NCBI RefSeq assembly: GCF_025499605.1
Contig: NZ_JAFMVC010000001.1
Location: 124,001 to 188,000 of the forward strand
Length of the DNA: 64,000 nt
Reading direction: 5' to 3'
Source of the DNA: Carboxylicivirga litoralis
GTDB lineage: Bacteria; Bacteroidota; Bacteroidia; Bacteroidales; Marinilabiliaceae
Shown: positions 1-8,609 of the stretch, one piece after another
Layout: the number at the start of each line of letters is the position of its first letter
How positions within the stretch are numbered: position 1 is the first letter of the stretch
Translations under genes and position numbers: made by a program
Notes under the pieces: generated by a model
The model's input: only the letters and a program-made list of their open reading frames with translations
Told to the model about the DNA's origin: nothing
The model's database searches: none

Positions 1-214
1 TTTGGTACTCAACGTGAGCAGTGTTAATTGTAATACCCCTTTCTTTTTCTTCAGGAGCGTTATCAATCTGATCGAAGTCTTTCACTTCAGAAAGTCCTTT
101 TTCTGCCAATACTTTAGTAATTGCAGCAGTCAAAGTAGTTTTACCGTGGTCAACGTGACCAATGGTACCGATATTAACGTGAGGCTTCGTTCTTACAAAT
201 GTTTCTTTAGCCAT
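1..214 (-). CDS. tuf: Elongation factor Tu, N-terminal part (gene runs off the window)
   Basis: EF-Tu delivers aminoacyl-tRNA to the ribosome in a GTP-dependent way. Only the first 71 or so codons are present; the rest lies left of position 1. The reverse-strand translation begins [19 protein letters not shown] and continues with the P-loop GHVDHGKTT near residues 18-26, which is diagnostic of the G domain. The switch I region (RGITI) follows near residue 60. The ATG is at 212-214. It is the last visible gene of a run containing rpsU, xerC, hpf and two tRNAs, all on the same strand, with tRNA-Gly 82 bases upstream. Identity is certain; completeness cannot be judged. Confidence 0.97.
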   Translation of the reverse strand, partial: MAKETFVRTKPHVNIGTIGHVDHGKTTLTAAITKVLAEKGLSEVKDFDQIDNAPEEKERGITINTAHVEYQ

Positions 215-296
215 AACTCGAAATATTAGACAATTAGATATAAATTGAATCTTTAATTAATATTTTTAAGGAATCGTCATCACAGCTCCTAAAGAG

Positions 297-369
297 AGCG
301 GGAGACGGGGCTCAAACCCGCGACCCTCAGCTTGGAAGGCTGATGCTCTATCAACTGAGCTACTCCCGC
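297..369 (-). tRNA. tRNA-Gly (anticodon TCC)
   Basis: The reverse strand folds as a 73-nt cloverleaf. The acceptor arm GCGGGAG pairs with CTCCCGC, the D-arm contains AGCTCAGTTGATAGAGC, the anticodon loop is CTTCCAA with anticodon TCC, and the T-loop GGGTTTGAGCC is canonical. The 3' CCA is not encoded. It lies between tRNA-Tyr and tuf, a common arrangement upstream of tuf in Bacteroidota. Confidence 0.96.
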
Positions 370-445
370 ATTTTTTCGCAGGACGTTAAAGATAAGTAAA
401 TTCCATCTTAATGTCAGCAAAAAATAGATTTAGATCCTAAAAAAG

Positions 446-528
446 TGGGGAGAGCAGGATTCGAACCTACGAAGACATAAGTCAGCGGAGTTACAGTCCG
501 CCCCAGTTGGCCACTTTGGTATCTCCCC
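446..528 (-). tRNA. tRNA-Tyr (anticodon GTA)
   Basis: This is a class II tRNA of 83 nt on the reverse strand. Acceptor stem GGGGAGA pairs with TCTCCCC, the anticodon loop is ACTGTAACT with anticodon GTA, there is a long variable arm after the anticodon stem, and the T-arm GTAGGTTCGAATCCTGC is canonical. CCA is not encoded. It is probably co-transcribed with tRNA-Gly and tuf. Confidence 0.96.
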
Positions 529-717
529 AATTAAAATCACATCACTTTTACAAAGATCGTTGTTAGCAAAACACTAACTTTATTTCATTTCAATAGGCCG
601 ATAACCTTAGTCAATCAGCCTATTTATAGTACTTTAGCATAGTTTTACTACCCTAAAATCGGTGTGCAAATGTATAATTTATTTTCAAGAACACAAAAAA
701 AACTATTCTTTTTTTCA

Positions 718-1017
718 TTATTTGGCACGCACCTTTTCCTTCCATTTAATCAGTTGTTTACGCAAAGCGTCTACCGACAAATCAACCCCTTCTTCGAATG
801 TTTTGCACTGCTTTTTTGCAAACAGATTTTCTCCAGGAATATTAAGATTTATTTCAGCCACTTTATTCTCTGTTGAATCTGACTTATCCAAGCGCAGAAT
901 AATCTCTGCAGAAACAATCCCATCAAAAAATTGATCTAATTTTCCTACCTTCTGCTGAATAAACTCCTCTAACTGTGCTGACGCTGTAAAACGTACGGAT
1001 TGAATTGTAATATTCAT
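718..1017 (-). CDS. hpf: Ribosome hibernation promoting factor, short form
   Basis: This is a 99-residue HPF/RaiA-family protein. Members bind the small ribosomal subunit in the decoding and tRNA sites during slow growth and inactivate ribosomes. The sequence has the family pattern: N-terminal MNITIQSVRFTAS, the acidic/basic alternation typical of the beta-alpha-beta-beta-beta-alpha fold, and a basic C-terminal helix (LRKQLIKWKEKVRAK). The length fits the short type that lacks the dimerisation tail. Its start overlaps the end of xerC by 4 bases (stop 1014-1016, start 1015-1017), which suggests translational coupling. It belongs to the rpsU-xerC-hpf operon. Identification is firm. Confidence 0.93.
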   Translation of the reverse strand: MNITIQSVRFTASAQLEEFIQQKVGKLDQFFDGIVSAEIILRLDKSDSTENKVAEINLNIPGENLFAKKQCKTFEEGVDLSVDALRKQLIKWKEKVRAK

Positions 1018-1919
1018 ATATAATCCTCCATCTTTTCGGCTCTGGGATGAGCCTGTTTATAAATAGAATTAAGTTTTTCAAATGTATTATGCGTATATAC
1101 CTCTGTTGCTGCCAGGTTAGCATGCCCCAACAACTCTTTTATCGCATTTAAGTCCGCCCCTCTGTTCAACAAAGCTGTAGCAAATGAATGCCGAATCACA
1201 TGAGGACTTTTTTTAACAACAGTTGACACCTGACTCAAGTAGGCATTCACCACACGATACACTAATTTATGATACACAGGCAAACCCTTTTCGGTTAATA
1301 GCAGACTTGAATTAGCCCTATCAGGAAACACTTTGTTTCGTTCATTTATATAACGAACAAGCGATATCTTTAGTTCTTTTATTATGGGAACAATTCGTTC
1401 TTTATTTCGCTTACCCCATATTTTGAATACACCATTCCCAAAATCTATGCTTTCATCTTTTAAGCCAACCAATTCAGACAAACGCATGCCGGTGTGATAA
1501 AAAATCTCAACTATCAACCTATCGCGTAAACCCTTAAAATCAGAACCGAAATCGACACTATCCAACAAAAAGTCCATTTCCCTTTCTTTTACAAAAACAG
1601 GCAGACGCTTAGGCACTTTAGGCGTAACAACATGTTCGGCCACATTATTATCAACCACCTCCTGAACCATTAAAAATCGAAAGAATACTTTGAGTGTGGA
1701 CACCTTGCGTGTCACCGTCCTTGGCGATGCTCCTCCGTTAACCAAAGACACCATCCAGGAACGGACGGTTTTTGAAGTTACTGTTGTCCAGAGCTCGATT
1801 TTTTCTTGCTCCAGAAACTCACAAAATTGATTTAAATCCTTTTTGTAAGCAGTAATCGTATGAGCCGAATTTCTTCGCTCATACACTAAATAATTATAGA
1901 AAGATTCTAAGTATTGCAT
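1014..1919 (-). CDS. xerC: Tyrosine recombinase XerC/XerD family
   Basis: This is a 301-residue site-specific tyrosine recombinase, probably a chromosome-dimer-resolution Xer protein. The N-terminal SAM-like core-binding domain covers about residues 1-90 and the catalytic domain about 110-290. The catalytic set is visible: Arg146 (HTGMRLSEL), Lys170, His240 and Arg243 (HVIRHSFA), His266 (LLGHANL) and nucleophile Tyr275 (EVYTH). It is full length, with no sign of integrase-type N-terminal additions and no att-like repeats around it. It sits between rpsU and hpf, a conserved position in Bacteroidota, which argues for a housekeeping role rather than a mobile-element integrase. XerC versus XerD cannot be decided from sequence alone. 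Confidence 0.9.
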   Translation of the reverse strand: MQYLESFYNYLVYERRNSAHTITAYKKDLNQFCEFLEQEKIELWTTVTSKTVRSWMVSLVNGGASPRTVTRKVSTLKVFFRFLMVQEVVDNNVAEHVVTPKVPKRLPVFVKEREMDFLLDSVDFGSDFKGLRDRLIVEIFYHTGMRLSELVGLKDESIDFGNGVFKIWGKRNKERIVPIIKELKISLVRYINERNKVFPDRANSSLLLTEKGLPVYHKLVYRVVNAYLSQVSTVVKKSPHVIRHSFATALLNRGADLNAIKELLGHANLAATEVYTHNTFEKLNSIYKQAHPRAEKMEDYI

Positions 1920-1993
1920 TAACAGAGGGTGTCTTTTTATGCTGTAAACGAATATACGAAAAAAGCAGTAAACAGACGCCCTCCGCGAGCAAT

Positions 1994-2185
1994 TTATTCA
2001 GACTCGCGCTGCAATTGCTCGATATATATAGCTTTCTTTACTTGCTCTCTTCTTACTACAGAAGGTTTAGTAAATGCCTGACGAGACCTTAACTCACGCA
2101 TAGCACCTGTCTTCTCGAATTTTCTTTTAAATTTCTTTAAGGCTCTCTCAATGTTCTCGCCTTCTTTAATAGGAATTACTATCAT
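1994..2185 (-). CDS. rpsU: 30S ribosomal protein S21
   Basis: This is a small basic protein of 63 residues with the S21 signature: an early VIPIKEGENIERALKKFKRKF segment (here starting at Val3) followed by a long Arg/Lys-rich helix. S21 joins the 30S platform near the anti-Shine-Dalgarno region. Length matches the family. It is the first gene of the operon rpsU-xerC-hpf; a promoter fitting the Bacteroidota consensus lies 25-55 bases upstream. Confidence 0.95.
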   Translation of the reverse strand: MIVIPIKEGENIERALKKFKRKFEKTGAMRELRSRQAFTKPSVVRREQVKKAIYIEQLQRESE

Positions 2186-2209
2186 AACGCTTACTTTTTA
2201 TTTGAACCG

Positions 2210-2240
2210 CAAAATTAGTCATTAAACCGCAAAAATTCAA
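2210..2240 (-). promoter_or_regulatory. Promoter of the rpsU-xerC-hpf operon
   Basis: On the reverse strand a -33 element TTG (2238-2240) is followed after 20 bases by TAATTTTG (2210-2217), an exact match to the Bacteroidota -7 consensus TAnnTTTG. The element ends 25 bases before the rpsU start. The match is seen; promoter activity is inferred. Confidence 0.6.
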
Positions 2241-2339
2241 CATTTTGAAGCTTACCAAAGCAGCTCCCTCGAAATTTTGCAGGTGCAAAGAAAATGAAGT
2301 TTACCGACTACAACAAATTTTTAGCCATACTTTTTTCAA

Positions 2340-3257
2340 TTAATTCTCTCCACTCGCTTCTTTTCCAACCACAAAATAGCGTTTAAGCTTGCTTGTATCG
2401 GCTTTCTGAAAACAATCTGACTCCCTAAACTGCATAATAGAAATCAACTGCTCCGCCTTACGTGCTTCATATATTTCCTTTGCCATATAAAAATCTAAAT
2501 AGGGATGATTCTTCATTTGTCGCAGACTAGCTGTCGAAATATCCATTGGCTCCATAGCTGTTTCATCTACTTCCAAATAAGGTAAGTTATAATCGATCAC
2601 CTCTTGCGAAAGACCATAAACCTCAGTTAATTGTTGAATCGAATAGTATCCTCCTATCTTCTTGCGGTAGGCCACAATTCGTCTCGATAGTACAGGACCA
2701 ATGCCCTTTAACAGCGCAAACATAGCAGTATCAGCAGTATTAATCTCGAGCTGTAGATCTACCCTATCTGACACCTCCTCATTTTCATCAACTCTATTTA
2801 TCTGAACCTTATTAAAAGAGCCCCTGGAAGATGCATACTCATATTTCTTCTTTGGCTTTTGTTGCTTAATATCCAGTGCAATATAACCCTTTAGTTTATC
2901 AAACAACATTGAGTCTATTCCATAAATTTGCTTCAACTTATCCGGCGACTTAATGACTCCACCAGCTTCGCGATACTTTAACAGATTGACAATGGCCAAA
3001 TTGGAAAACCCGAGCATCTGCAGGCGCTTAACACTTTCAGTATTGGGATTAAAGCGAAAGACCGTATCTTTCTTTGATTTAATGACATTTTCAGACAATC
3101 GTACACTTTCGACCCAATTGAGCAACTGTTTATCTATTTCTTTTTCAGCAACAGGGCGTTTCTTGAAAATCACACCAACAACAATAAACAAAATGACAAC
3201 CAGACCAATAAAACCTAATTGCTCTCTTCGGGAGAGAGATAACCAATCGCGCCACAT
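2340..3257 (-). CDS. Membrane-anchored helix-hairpin-helix protein (ComEA-like)
   Basis: This 305-residue protein has one N-terminal transmembrane helix (about residues 14-32) and three helix-hairpin-helix modules. The first is near 85-130 (LGFSNLAIVNLLKYREAGG). The second, near 172-228, is the best conserved (INTADTAMFALLKGIGP, then SRRIVAYRKKIGGYYS). A degenerate third lies near 238-290. ComEA-family proteins bind double-stranded DNA in a sequence-independent way and can act in DNA uptake; single-TM multi-HhH versions are common in Bacteroidota, and their role there is not established. The 16-base gap to the upstream transporter suggests co-transcription. DNA binding is inferred from the fold. 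Confidence 0.75.
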   Translation of the reverse strand: MWRDWLSLSRREQLGFIGLVVILFIVVGVIFKKRPVAEKEIDKQLLNWVESVRLSENVIKSKKDTVFRFNPNTESVKRLQMLGFSNLAIVNLLKYREAGGVIKSPDKLKQIYGIDSMLFDKLKGYIALDIKQQKPKKKYEYASSRGSFNKVQINRVDENEEVSDRVDLQLEINTADTAMFALLKGIGPVLSRRIVAYRKKIGGYYSIQQLTEVYGLSQEVIDYNLPYLEVDETAMEPMDISTASLRQMKNHPYLDFYMAKEIYEARKAEQLISIMQFRESDCFQKADTSKLKRYFVVGKEASGEN

Positions 3258-3273
3258 AAGCCGTAAGTTTTAA

Positions 3274-4668
3274 TTAACCTAGCAAACCAACCGAATAAAG
3301 AAAAACGAGTGCAATCGCAAATGGGGCTATAAATCGAATGATAAAATATAAAGTATCGAACAGCTTGAGTTTAAAAGTGCCTTCATTGGATAATTCTCCA
3401 TAGAAATCACTTCGTTTAATGGCCCAACCTGCAAACAAAGCGATTAAAAAGCCACCAAGAGGCAACATTACATTGGAGGACAAATATTCCATCGCACCAA
3501 AAATATCCCGTCCAAATATTTTCACATCGCTTAACACATTATTCGACAATGAACAGAACACACCTAAAGTGGTAATTAAGATGGTAGTGATTATGGTTGC
3601 TTTCACCCTGTTTACCTTCAATTCTTCTGCAAAATAAGCCACAGCAACTTCCAATAAAGAAATACTGGATGTTAAAGCTGCTACTGCCAACAGCAGGAAG
3701 AATGCCAAGGTCCAGAAATAACCTCCAACCATTTTTTGAAATATACTTGGTAATACGGTAAAAACCAGTCCAGGTCCTTCAGTTGGTGCCACATTAAAGT
3801 AAAAAACTGCAGGAAATATAGCAATCCCAGCCAATAAAGCAATTAGGGTATCCAGAAATGCAACCTGAATAGCTGTCCTATTCAAGTTATTATCCTTACG
3901 AATATATGACCCATAAGTAATAATCGTTCCCATGCCCAGGCTTAAAGAAAAGAAAGCCTGACCTAAAGCATCAAGAATGACATCAATATTAACTTTGGAA
4001 AAATCTGGCTGAAACAAGAACTTCAATCCATCAAATGAACGACCAATTACCTCACCAGACGCCGATTCGTTAGTTCCAAGCGTTAAAGAACGCACCCCCA
4101 TCACAATAATGATAACTAACAATACCGGCATCAGTACTTTTGTAAGCTTTTCAATACCATTTTTGATTCCTCCGATGACCACAATTGCAGTCAGTATCAT
4201 AAACAACACTTGCCACACAATGGGGCGGATGGGATTACTCAAAAAAGTATTAAACCCTTCAGATAATTCAGATGGCGACATCCCTTTAAATGAGTTTATC
4301 ACAGCCTGATAAATATATTCCAATGTCCACCCTGCTACCACTCCATAAAAGGCCAATATCATAAAAGCAGCGGCTACTCCCATAACGCCTGTAAAATACC
4401 ATGGACGATTCGGAGTTAGTTTCTTAAAAGCTCTCACTGCATTGGCATTGGTTCGACGACCAATAACAAATTCCGAAATCATAATGGGTAAACCAATTGT
4501 GATGATAAAGAAGAAATAGAAAACCAGGAAAGCTCCACCACCATTTTGCCCAACTTCATAAGGGAATTTCCAGATATTGCCCAAGCCGACAGCCGAACCT
4601 GCTGCCGCAGCAATAACTCCAAATTTACTCGTAAAACTATCTCTTGACGATGGTGATGTAGGACGCAT
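3274..4668 (-). CDS. Sodium-dependent transporter, SNF (SLC6-like) family
   Basis: This 464-residue polytopic membrane protein has 11-12 hydrophobic helices. The first helix carries the neurotransmitter:sodium symporter signature AAAGSAVGLGNIWKFPY (about residues 20-36), whose unwound centre binds Na+ and substrate in LeuT-type carriers. The following GGGAFLVFYF stretch is also typical. Bacterial relatives import amino acids such as leucine, tryptophan or tyrosine using the Na+ gradient. The substrate cannot be read from sequence. It is upstream of the HhH gene on the same strand and downstream of the fba terminator. Confidence 0.9.
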   Translation of the reverse strand: MRPTSPSSRDSFTSKFGVIAAAAGSAVGLGNIWKFPYEVGQNGGGAFLVFYFFFIITIGLPIMISEFVIGRRTNANAVRAFKKLTPNRPWYFTGVMGVAAAFMILAFYGVVAGWTLEYIYQAVINSFKGMSPSELSEGFNTFLSNPIRPIVWQVLFMILTAIVVIGGIKNGIEKLTKVLMPVLLVIIIVMGVRSLTLGTNESASGEVIGRSFDGLKFLFQPDFSKVNIDVILDALGQAFFSLSLGMGTIITYGSYIRKDNNLNRTAIQVAFLDTLIALLAGIAIFPAVFYFNVAPTEGPGLVFTVLPSIFQKMVGGYFWTLAFFLLLAVAALTSSISLLEVAVAYFAEELKVNRVKATIITTILITTLGVFCSLSNNVLSDVKIFGRDIFGAMEYLSSNVMLPLGGFLIALFAGWAIKRSDFYGELSNEGTFKLKLFDTLYFIIRFIAPFAIALVFLYSVGLLG

Positions 4669-4711
4669 AATGATGTGTTAGATTATCTATTCGATATAGT
4701 GAAGCACCAAA

Positions 4712-4753
4712 ATAAAAAAAAAGAGGCACAATGTATAACATTGCGCCTCTTTG
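4712..4753 (-). terminator. Rho-independent terminator after fba
   Basis: An AAAGAGGC-CAATGT stem (left arm from about 4730) pairs with ACATTG-GCCTCTTT (right arm ending at 4752), with one A/C mismatch. On the reverse strand it is followed by a U-rich tract from the A-run at 4712-4730. It lies 20 bases after the aldolase stop codon. Confidence 0.85.
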
Positions 4754-4772
4754 TTTATGTATTATCGGTATA

Positions 4773-5849
4773 TTATAAACGATCGATGCAGTTAAGATCT
4801 TCGAAGGCTACTTTTAAACGGTCCACCAAAGTCTCTTGTCCTTTGCGTAACCAAACGCGAGGATCATAGTACTTTTTGTTTGGCTTGTCGTCACCCTCTG
4901 GGTTACCAATCTGAGCTTGTAAGTAATCGCGGTTAGCCGCTTCAAACTGACGGATACCATCCCAAGTTGCCCACTGTGTATCAGTATCGATATTCATTTT
5001 GATTACACCGTAACCAATGGCTTCACGGATTTCTTCTAAAGTAGAACCAGAACCACCGTGGAATACAAAGTTAACAGGCTTCTCTGCTGTATTGTGTTTT
5101 TCCTGAATGTACTTCTGAGATGCATCAAGGATAGAAGGCTTCAAAACAACGTTACCTGGCTTATATACACCGTGTACGTTACCAAATGAAGCAGCAATAG
5201 TGAAGTTAGGAGATACCTCCAACAACTGCTCGTAAGCATAGCTTACTTCTTCTGGCTGAGTATATAACAACGCATTATCAACATCTGAGTTATCAACACC
5301 ATCTTCTTCACCACCAGTAATACCTAACTCAATTTCCAAAGTCATACCCATTTTGCTCATGCGAGCTAAGTATTCTTTACAAATAGCGATATTTTCTTCC
5401 AATGGCTCTTCTGATAAGTCAAGCATGTGCGAGCTGAACAATGGCTTACCCGTTTCAGCAAAGTGCTTTTCACTGGCGTCTAATAATCCGTCAATCCAAG
5501 GCAATAATTTTTTTGCAGCATGGTCAGTGTGAAGCACGACAGGTACACCATAAGCCTCTGCCAAAGTGTGCACGTGCTTAGCAGCTGAAATAGCTCCTAA
5601 TACCTGAGCTTGCTGACCATCTAATTTTAAACCTTTTCCTGCGTAGAAAGCAGCTCCACCATTTGAAAGCTGAATCATAACCGGAGAGTTAACTGCCTTT
5701 GCAGCCTCAAGAATACCATTAATTGAATCTGTTCCAACAACATTAACAGCAGGCATTGCAAAACCTTCTTCTTTTGCTACTGCTAAAAGTTTACCTAAGT
5801 CATCACCAGTAACAACACCAGGCTTTACAACATCTAATACTCGCTTCAT
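4773..5849 (-). CDS. fbaA: Class II fructose-bisphosphate aldolase
   Basis: This 358-residue metal-dependent aldolase interconverts fructose 1,6-bisphosphate with glyceraldehyde 3-phosphate and dihydroxyacetone phosphate in cytosolic glycolysis and gluconeogenesis. The Zn-binding region is visible as VVLHTDHAAKKLLPW near residues 105-120, with further metal and phosphate ligands at NVHGVYKPG (about 224-232) and VFHGGSGST (about 262-270). Length matches the long E. coli FbaA type (class IIA). It is a single-gene unit with its own terminator. No key residue is missing. Confidence 0.96.
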   Translation of the reverse strand: MKRVLDVVKPGVVTGDDLGKLLAVAKEEGFAMPAVNVVGTDSINGILEAAKAVNSPVMIQLSNGGAAFYAGKGLKLDGQQAQVLGAISAAKHVHTLAEAYGVPVVLHTDHAAKKLLPWIDGLLDASEKHFAETGKPLFSSHMLDLSEEPLEENIAICKEYLARMSKMGMTLEIELGITGGEEDGVDNSDVDNALLYTQPEEVSYAYEQLLEVSPNFTIAASFGNVHGVYKPGNVVLKPSILDASQKYIQEKHNTAEKPVNFVFHGGSGSTLEEIREAIGYGVIKMNIDTDTQWATWDGIRQFEAANRDYLQAQIGNPEGDDKPNKKYYDPRVWLRKGQETLVDRLKVAFEDLNCIDRL

Positions 5850-6160
5850 AGCTTTTAATTTATAGTTCGAAATAATAATTTTCTCAAAAACTCTACGAAA
5901 TTAGTGAAAATCATTTAAAAATGATTACACTTTTTTAGCCACCAAGCTCCTATTGCTTACACTTAATTTTAATTTAGTATTTCAAATCAAAAGCAAAAAG
6001 CATGATATTTATCACTTATTAGCTTGTTGGTCAATACATTTCACAACACTTCATAAACTCTTCATTGATTAAAAGCACAAAACCAGAAGTCAAAAAACAG
6101 GCTGCTGAATAATCGTTTTTTTGTGATCTTAAAAGAAGTTTAACGATTATTTACAATCGC
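5850..6160. other. Intergenic region upstream of fba and downstream of the TamL-like gene
   Basis: The 311 bases hold no open frame with coding character. An 8-base perfect inverted repeat (AATAATCG at 6108-6115, CGATTATT at 6144-6151) lies just after the TamL-like gene and could help end its transcript, but the 28-base loop and weak U-tract make this uncertain. A near-consensus -7 box (TAATTTCG, one mismatch) at 5896-5903 on the reverse strand could serve fba. Confidence 0.5.
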
Positions 6161-8476
6161 TTAGAACGGATATCCGATAGCAAAATTAAATGTGATATCA
6201 TCCCAGGTCGTTGGTTTAACACCTAAAACCCAACGCTGCCCCTCGGGCAATATTGGATCGCGCGCCTTAACACCCATATCCAGTCTGAAAACAAAGTAGT
6301 TAAAGTCAAGACGGGCACCAGTTCCAACTCCAATAGCTACTTGTTTATAGAAAGTATCAAAATTAAACAAGCCCTTATTATCTATCTCTTCATCACCCGT
6401 TGGACGGATTGTCCAGATATTACCAGCATCGATAAAGAAAGCGCCTTCAAGCAACCAAAATAGCTTAAAACGATACTCAGCATTGGCCTCTAATTTAATA
6501 TCGGCTGTCTGATTATAATAATCCAACTGCGTTTCTTCATACGAGCCAGGTCCTAAACCTCGAACCGGCCATGCCCTAAGACTGTTAGCACCACCAGAAA
6601 AATAGCGTTTTTCAAAAGGCAATACAGTTAAGTTTCCATAGGGATAACCAGCCCCCATAAAAAGACGATAGGCAAACGAATTAATTTTATTGACTTTAAG
6701 ATGGTAACGCCAATCAATATCAGCCTTTACATATTGAGCATAACGAATACCAAACACCTCGTTATAATCTTTGCCCTGATTGCTCTTAATCAAGGAGCTC
6801 ACCCCATCTAATATATTACCCGCCAATTGCAGATTAGCCTGAAAATATTGATAATTCTTACTACCTGCCAATGATTGTTCATTATATATAAAAGTATAAG
6901 AAGTACTACTGATCAAATGATCCTGATAACTATACTTTAGGAATGTTGGTTCTATCTGAGCTTGAAAATCCGGATCGATGTAGGGCACATTAATGACACT
7001 AAAATCAATAGGCGAGAGATAATGAGTTACCAACGGTGTCGCCTTCCAGGTATAACCCAGTCGACTATTGGCAATTGTACGGGTATAATCCGGGCGACGC
7101 TGATAGTTATATGAAATTGAAAAATTAGTGCGTGGATTAAACCGTTTTCTAAAGTTTTCGACCTTGAAAGGCATCAAAAACTTTGGAATTGTCAATGTTG
7201 CATCACCTCCAACCTCAAGAGTCTGAAACATTTCACCAGCGCGTGAACGTTGGTTCTCTCCAGCAAGTCTAAAGCGCATATCAAACACTTCACCCCCACG
7301 TAAAAAGTTTTTGTGCTTATAGTTAAAACTACCTGCCGCCCCCAGGTTACCCGACGAGTTAGTTCCCTCAACTTCAACCGTATAGCTTTGCAACTTAGAT
7401 GATGACAGTTGAATAAAGCATTGCAACAAACCTTTACCATCCTCATCAAATTCCCCTTCTAATTCTCTAAAACGAATGTTAACAAAACGAAACAGTTGCA
7501 ATTCAGCCAAAAGCAATTGAGTTTTCTCAACCAACTCCTGATTATAGGTATCGCCAGGAAAAATATAGTTGGAATTCATTAACACATCGGCTCTGAAATC
7601 CAGGTTCTCGCCATATAAAATTTTGCACCCTTCATACGCCAAGCTGTCGAAACTATTGAGATAAGCCGCTCCTTCTTTTAATGCTCTTTGTGGCTCATAA
7701 CCAACCAAAAAGTAAACATCCTTTATTTTGTATTTATGATGATTTATGATCGAATCCTTGCGCCCAGCCATCTGAATTCTATCTTTTACTACAATCAGTG
7801 AGTCATTGACCGAGTGATTACCCAAAGCACTATCAGCCAAGAAATAAATAAACTCTTTACGAAAACCATAATAACCGTTATTTCGCATTTCCCGTGTGAT
7901 ACGCGAACGCTCTTTATCATGAAGATCGGCGTCGAACGGAACACCACTCTTTAACACAGCATTTATAGTATCCTTCAGAATATAGCCTTTGATTGAATCA
8001 TCATCAATCCGGTAAGAAACTTTATTAACACTGTATCGTTCACCAGCGTTAATCAAGTATTTAACTTTAGCTTTCTTCTTACCAGTGATAATCATGGTAT
8101 CACTCACCTCAGTATGATAATAGCCTTTATTATTCAGATACAAACGAAGTTGTTCCTTCGATTTTTGTTGTAACAGCTCATCATACAAAACCGGCTCCTC
8201 ACCAATTTGCCTCAACCATTTGTTAAAACCTTTGGTAGTGTTCTTCCCCGATAAATTGTATAATCCAAGGTGAAAGCGCCAAAATCCTAAAATCTTCACA
8301 TTCTCGCGCTGACGAACATAATATCGAAGCTCTTCTTTCGACAAGTCTTTTGCTTCGTTTTCAATTTCAATCTTATTGAGTAAATAAGCATCATCAGGCA
8401 CGTATTTCGTGCTTCGACAGCCATAGGCCATCAAAGCCAATACCACTCCAATGAATACTTTATACTTATTCCCCAT
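6161..8476 (-). CDS. BamA/TamA-family outer-membrane lipoprotein (TamL-like)
   Basis: This 771-residue protein has a lipoprotein signal (MGNKYKVFIGVVLALMAYGC, lipobox Cys20). It is followed by POTRA-like modules (about residues 30-330, for example VKYLINAGERYSVNKVSYRI) and a C-terminal 16-strand barrel of the bacterial surface antigen family (about 370-771). The barrel contains the loop motif region RGLGPGSYEE and ends in Phe. Omp85 proteins insert beta-barrels into the outer membrane; the lipidated TamA variant in Bacteroidota is called TamL. That assignment is inferred from lipobox plus architecture, since a second BamA would be expected elsewhere. It is divergent from the SpoU methyltransferase gene. 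Confidence 0.82.
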   Translation of the reverse strand: MGNKYKVFIGVVLALMAYGCRSTKYVPDDAYLLNKIEIENEAKDLSKEELRYYVRQRENVKILGFWRFHLGLYNLSGKNTTKGFNKWLRQIGEEPVLYDELLQQKSKEQLRLYLNNKGYYHTEVSDTMIITGKKKAKVKYLINAGERYSVNKVSYRIDDDSIKGYILKDTINAVLKSGVPFDADLHDKERSRITREMRNNGYYGFRKEFIYFLADSALGNHSVNDSLIVVKDRIQMAGRKDSIINHHKYKIKDVYFLVGYEPQRALKEGAAYLNSFDSLAYEGCKILYGENLDFRADVLMNSNYIFPGDTYNQELVEKTQLLLAELQLFRFVNIRFRELEGEFDEDGKGLLQCFIQLSSSKLQSYTVEVEGTNSSGNLGAAGSFNYKHKNFLRGGEVFDMRFRLAGENQRSRAGEMFQTLEVGGDATLTIPKFLMPFKVENFRKRFNPRTNFSISYNYQRRPDYTRTIANSRLGYTWKATPLVTHYLSPIDFSVINVPYIDPDFQAQIEPTFLKYSYQDHLISSTSYTFIYNEQSLAGSKNYQYFQANLQLAGNILDGVSSLIKSNQGKDYNEVFGIRYAQYVKADIDWRYHLKVNKINSFAYRLFMGAGYPYGNLTVLPFEKRYFSGGANSLRAWPVRGLGPGSYEETQLDYYNQTADIKLEANAEYRFKLFWLLEGAFFIDAGNIWTIRPTGDEEIDNKGLFNFDTFYKQVAIGVGTGARLDFNYFVFRLDMGVKARDPILPEGQRWVLGVKPTTWDDITFNFAIGYPF

Positions 8477-8609
8477 TGTAACTTTGCTGCTGTAAAACCA
8501 GAAGTTTAGGACTATGATTTCCGTTAATTTGCCATAAAGATATTTAATTAGCGCGATAAGATATAACTTTGCCCAACATAAACTTGATTCAATTTTAACA
8601 CCTCACAAT

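Noticed and set aside
1014-1919. Tyrosine recombinase as sign of an integrated element
   Set aside because: It sits in a conserved rpsU-xerC-hpf operon with no att repeats, cargo or composition change, so a housekeeping Xer role fits better.
6108-6151. Inverted repeat AATAATCG...CGATTATT as a terminator
   Set aside because: The stem is only 8 AT-rich base pairs with a 28-base loop, and the U-tract is weak; I only mention it in the intergenic entry.
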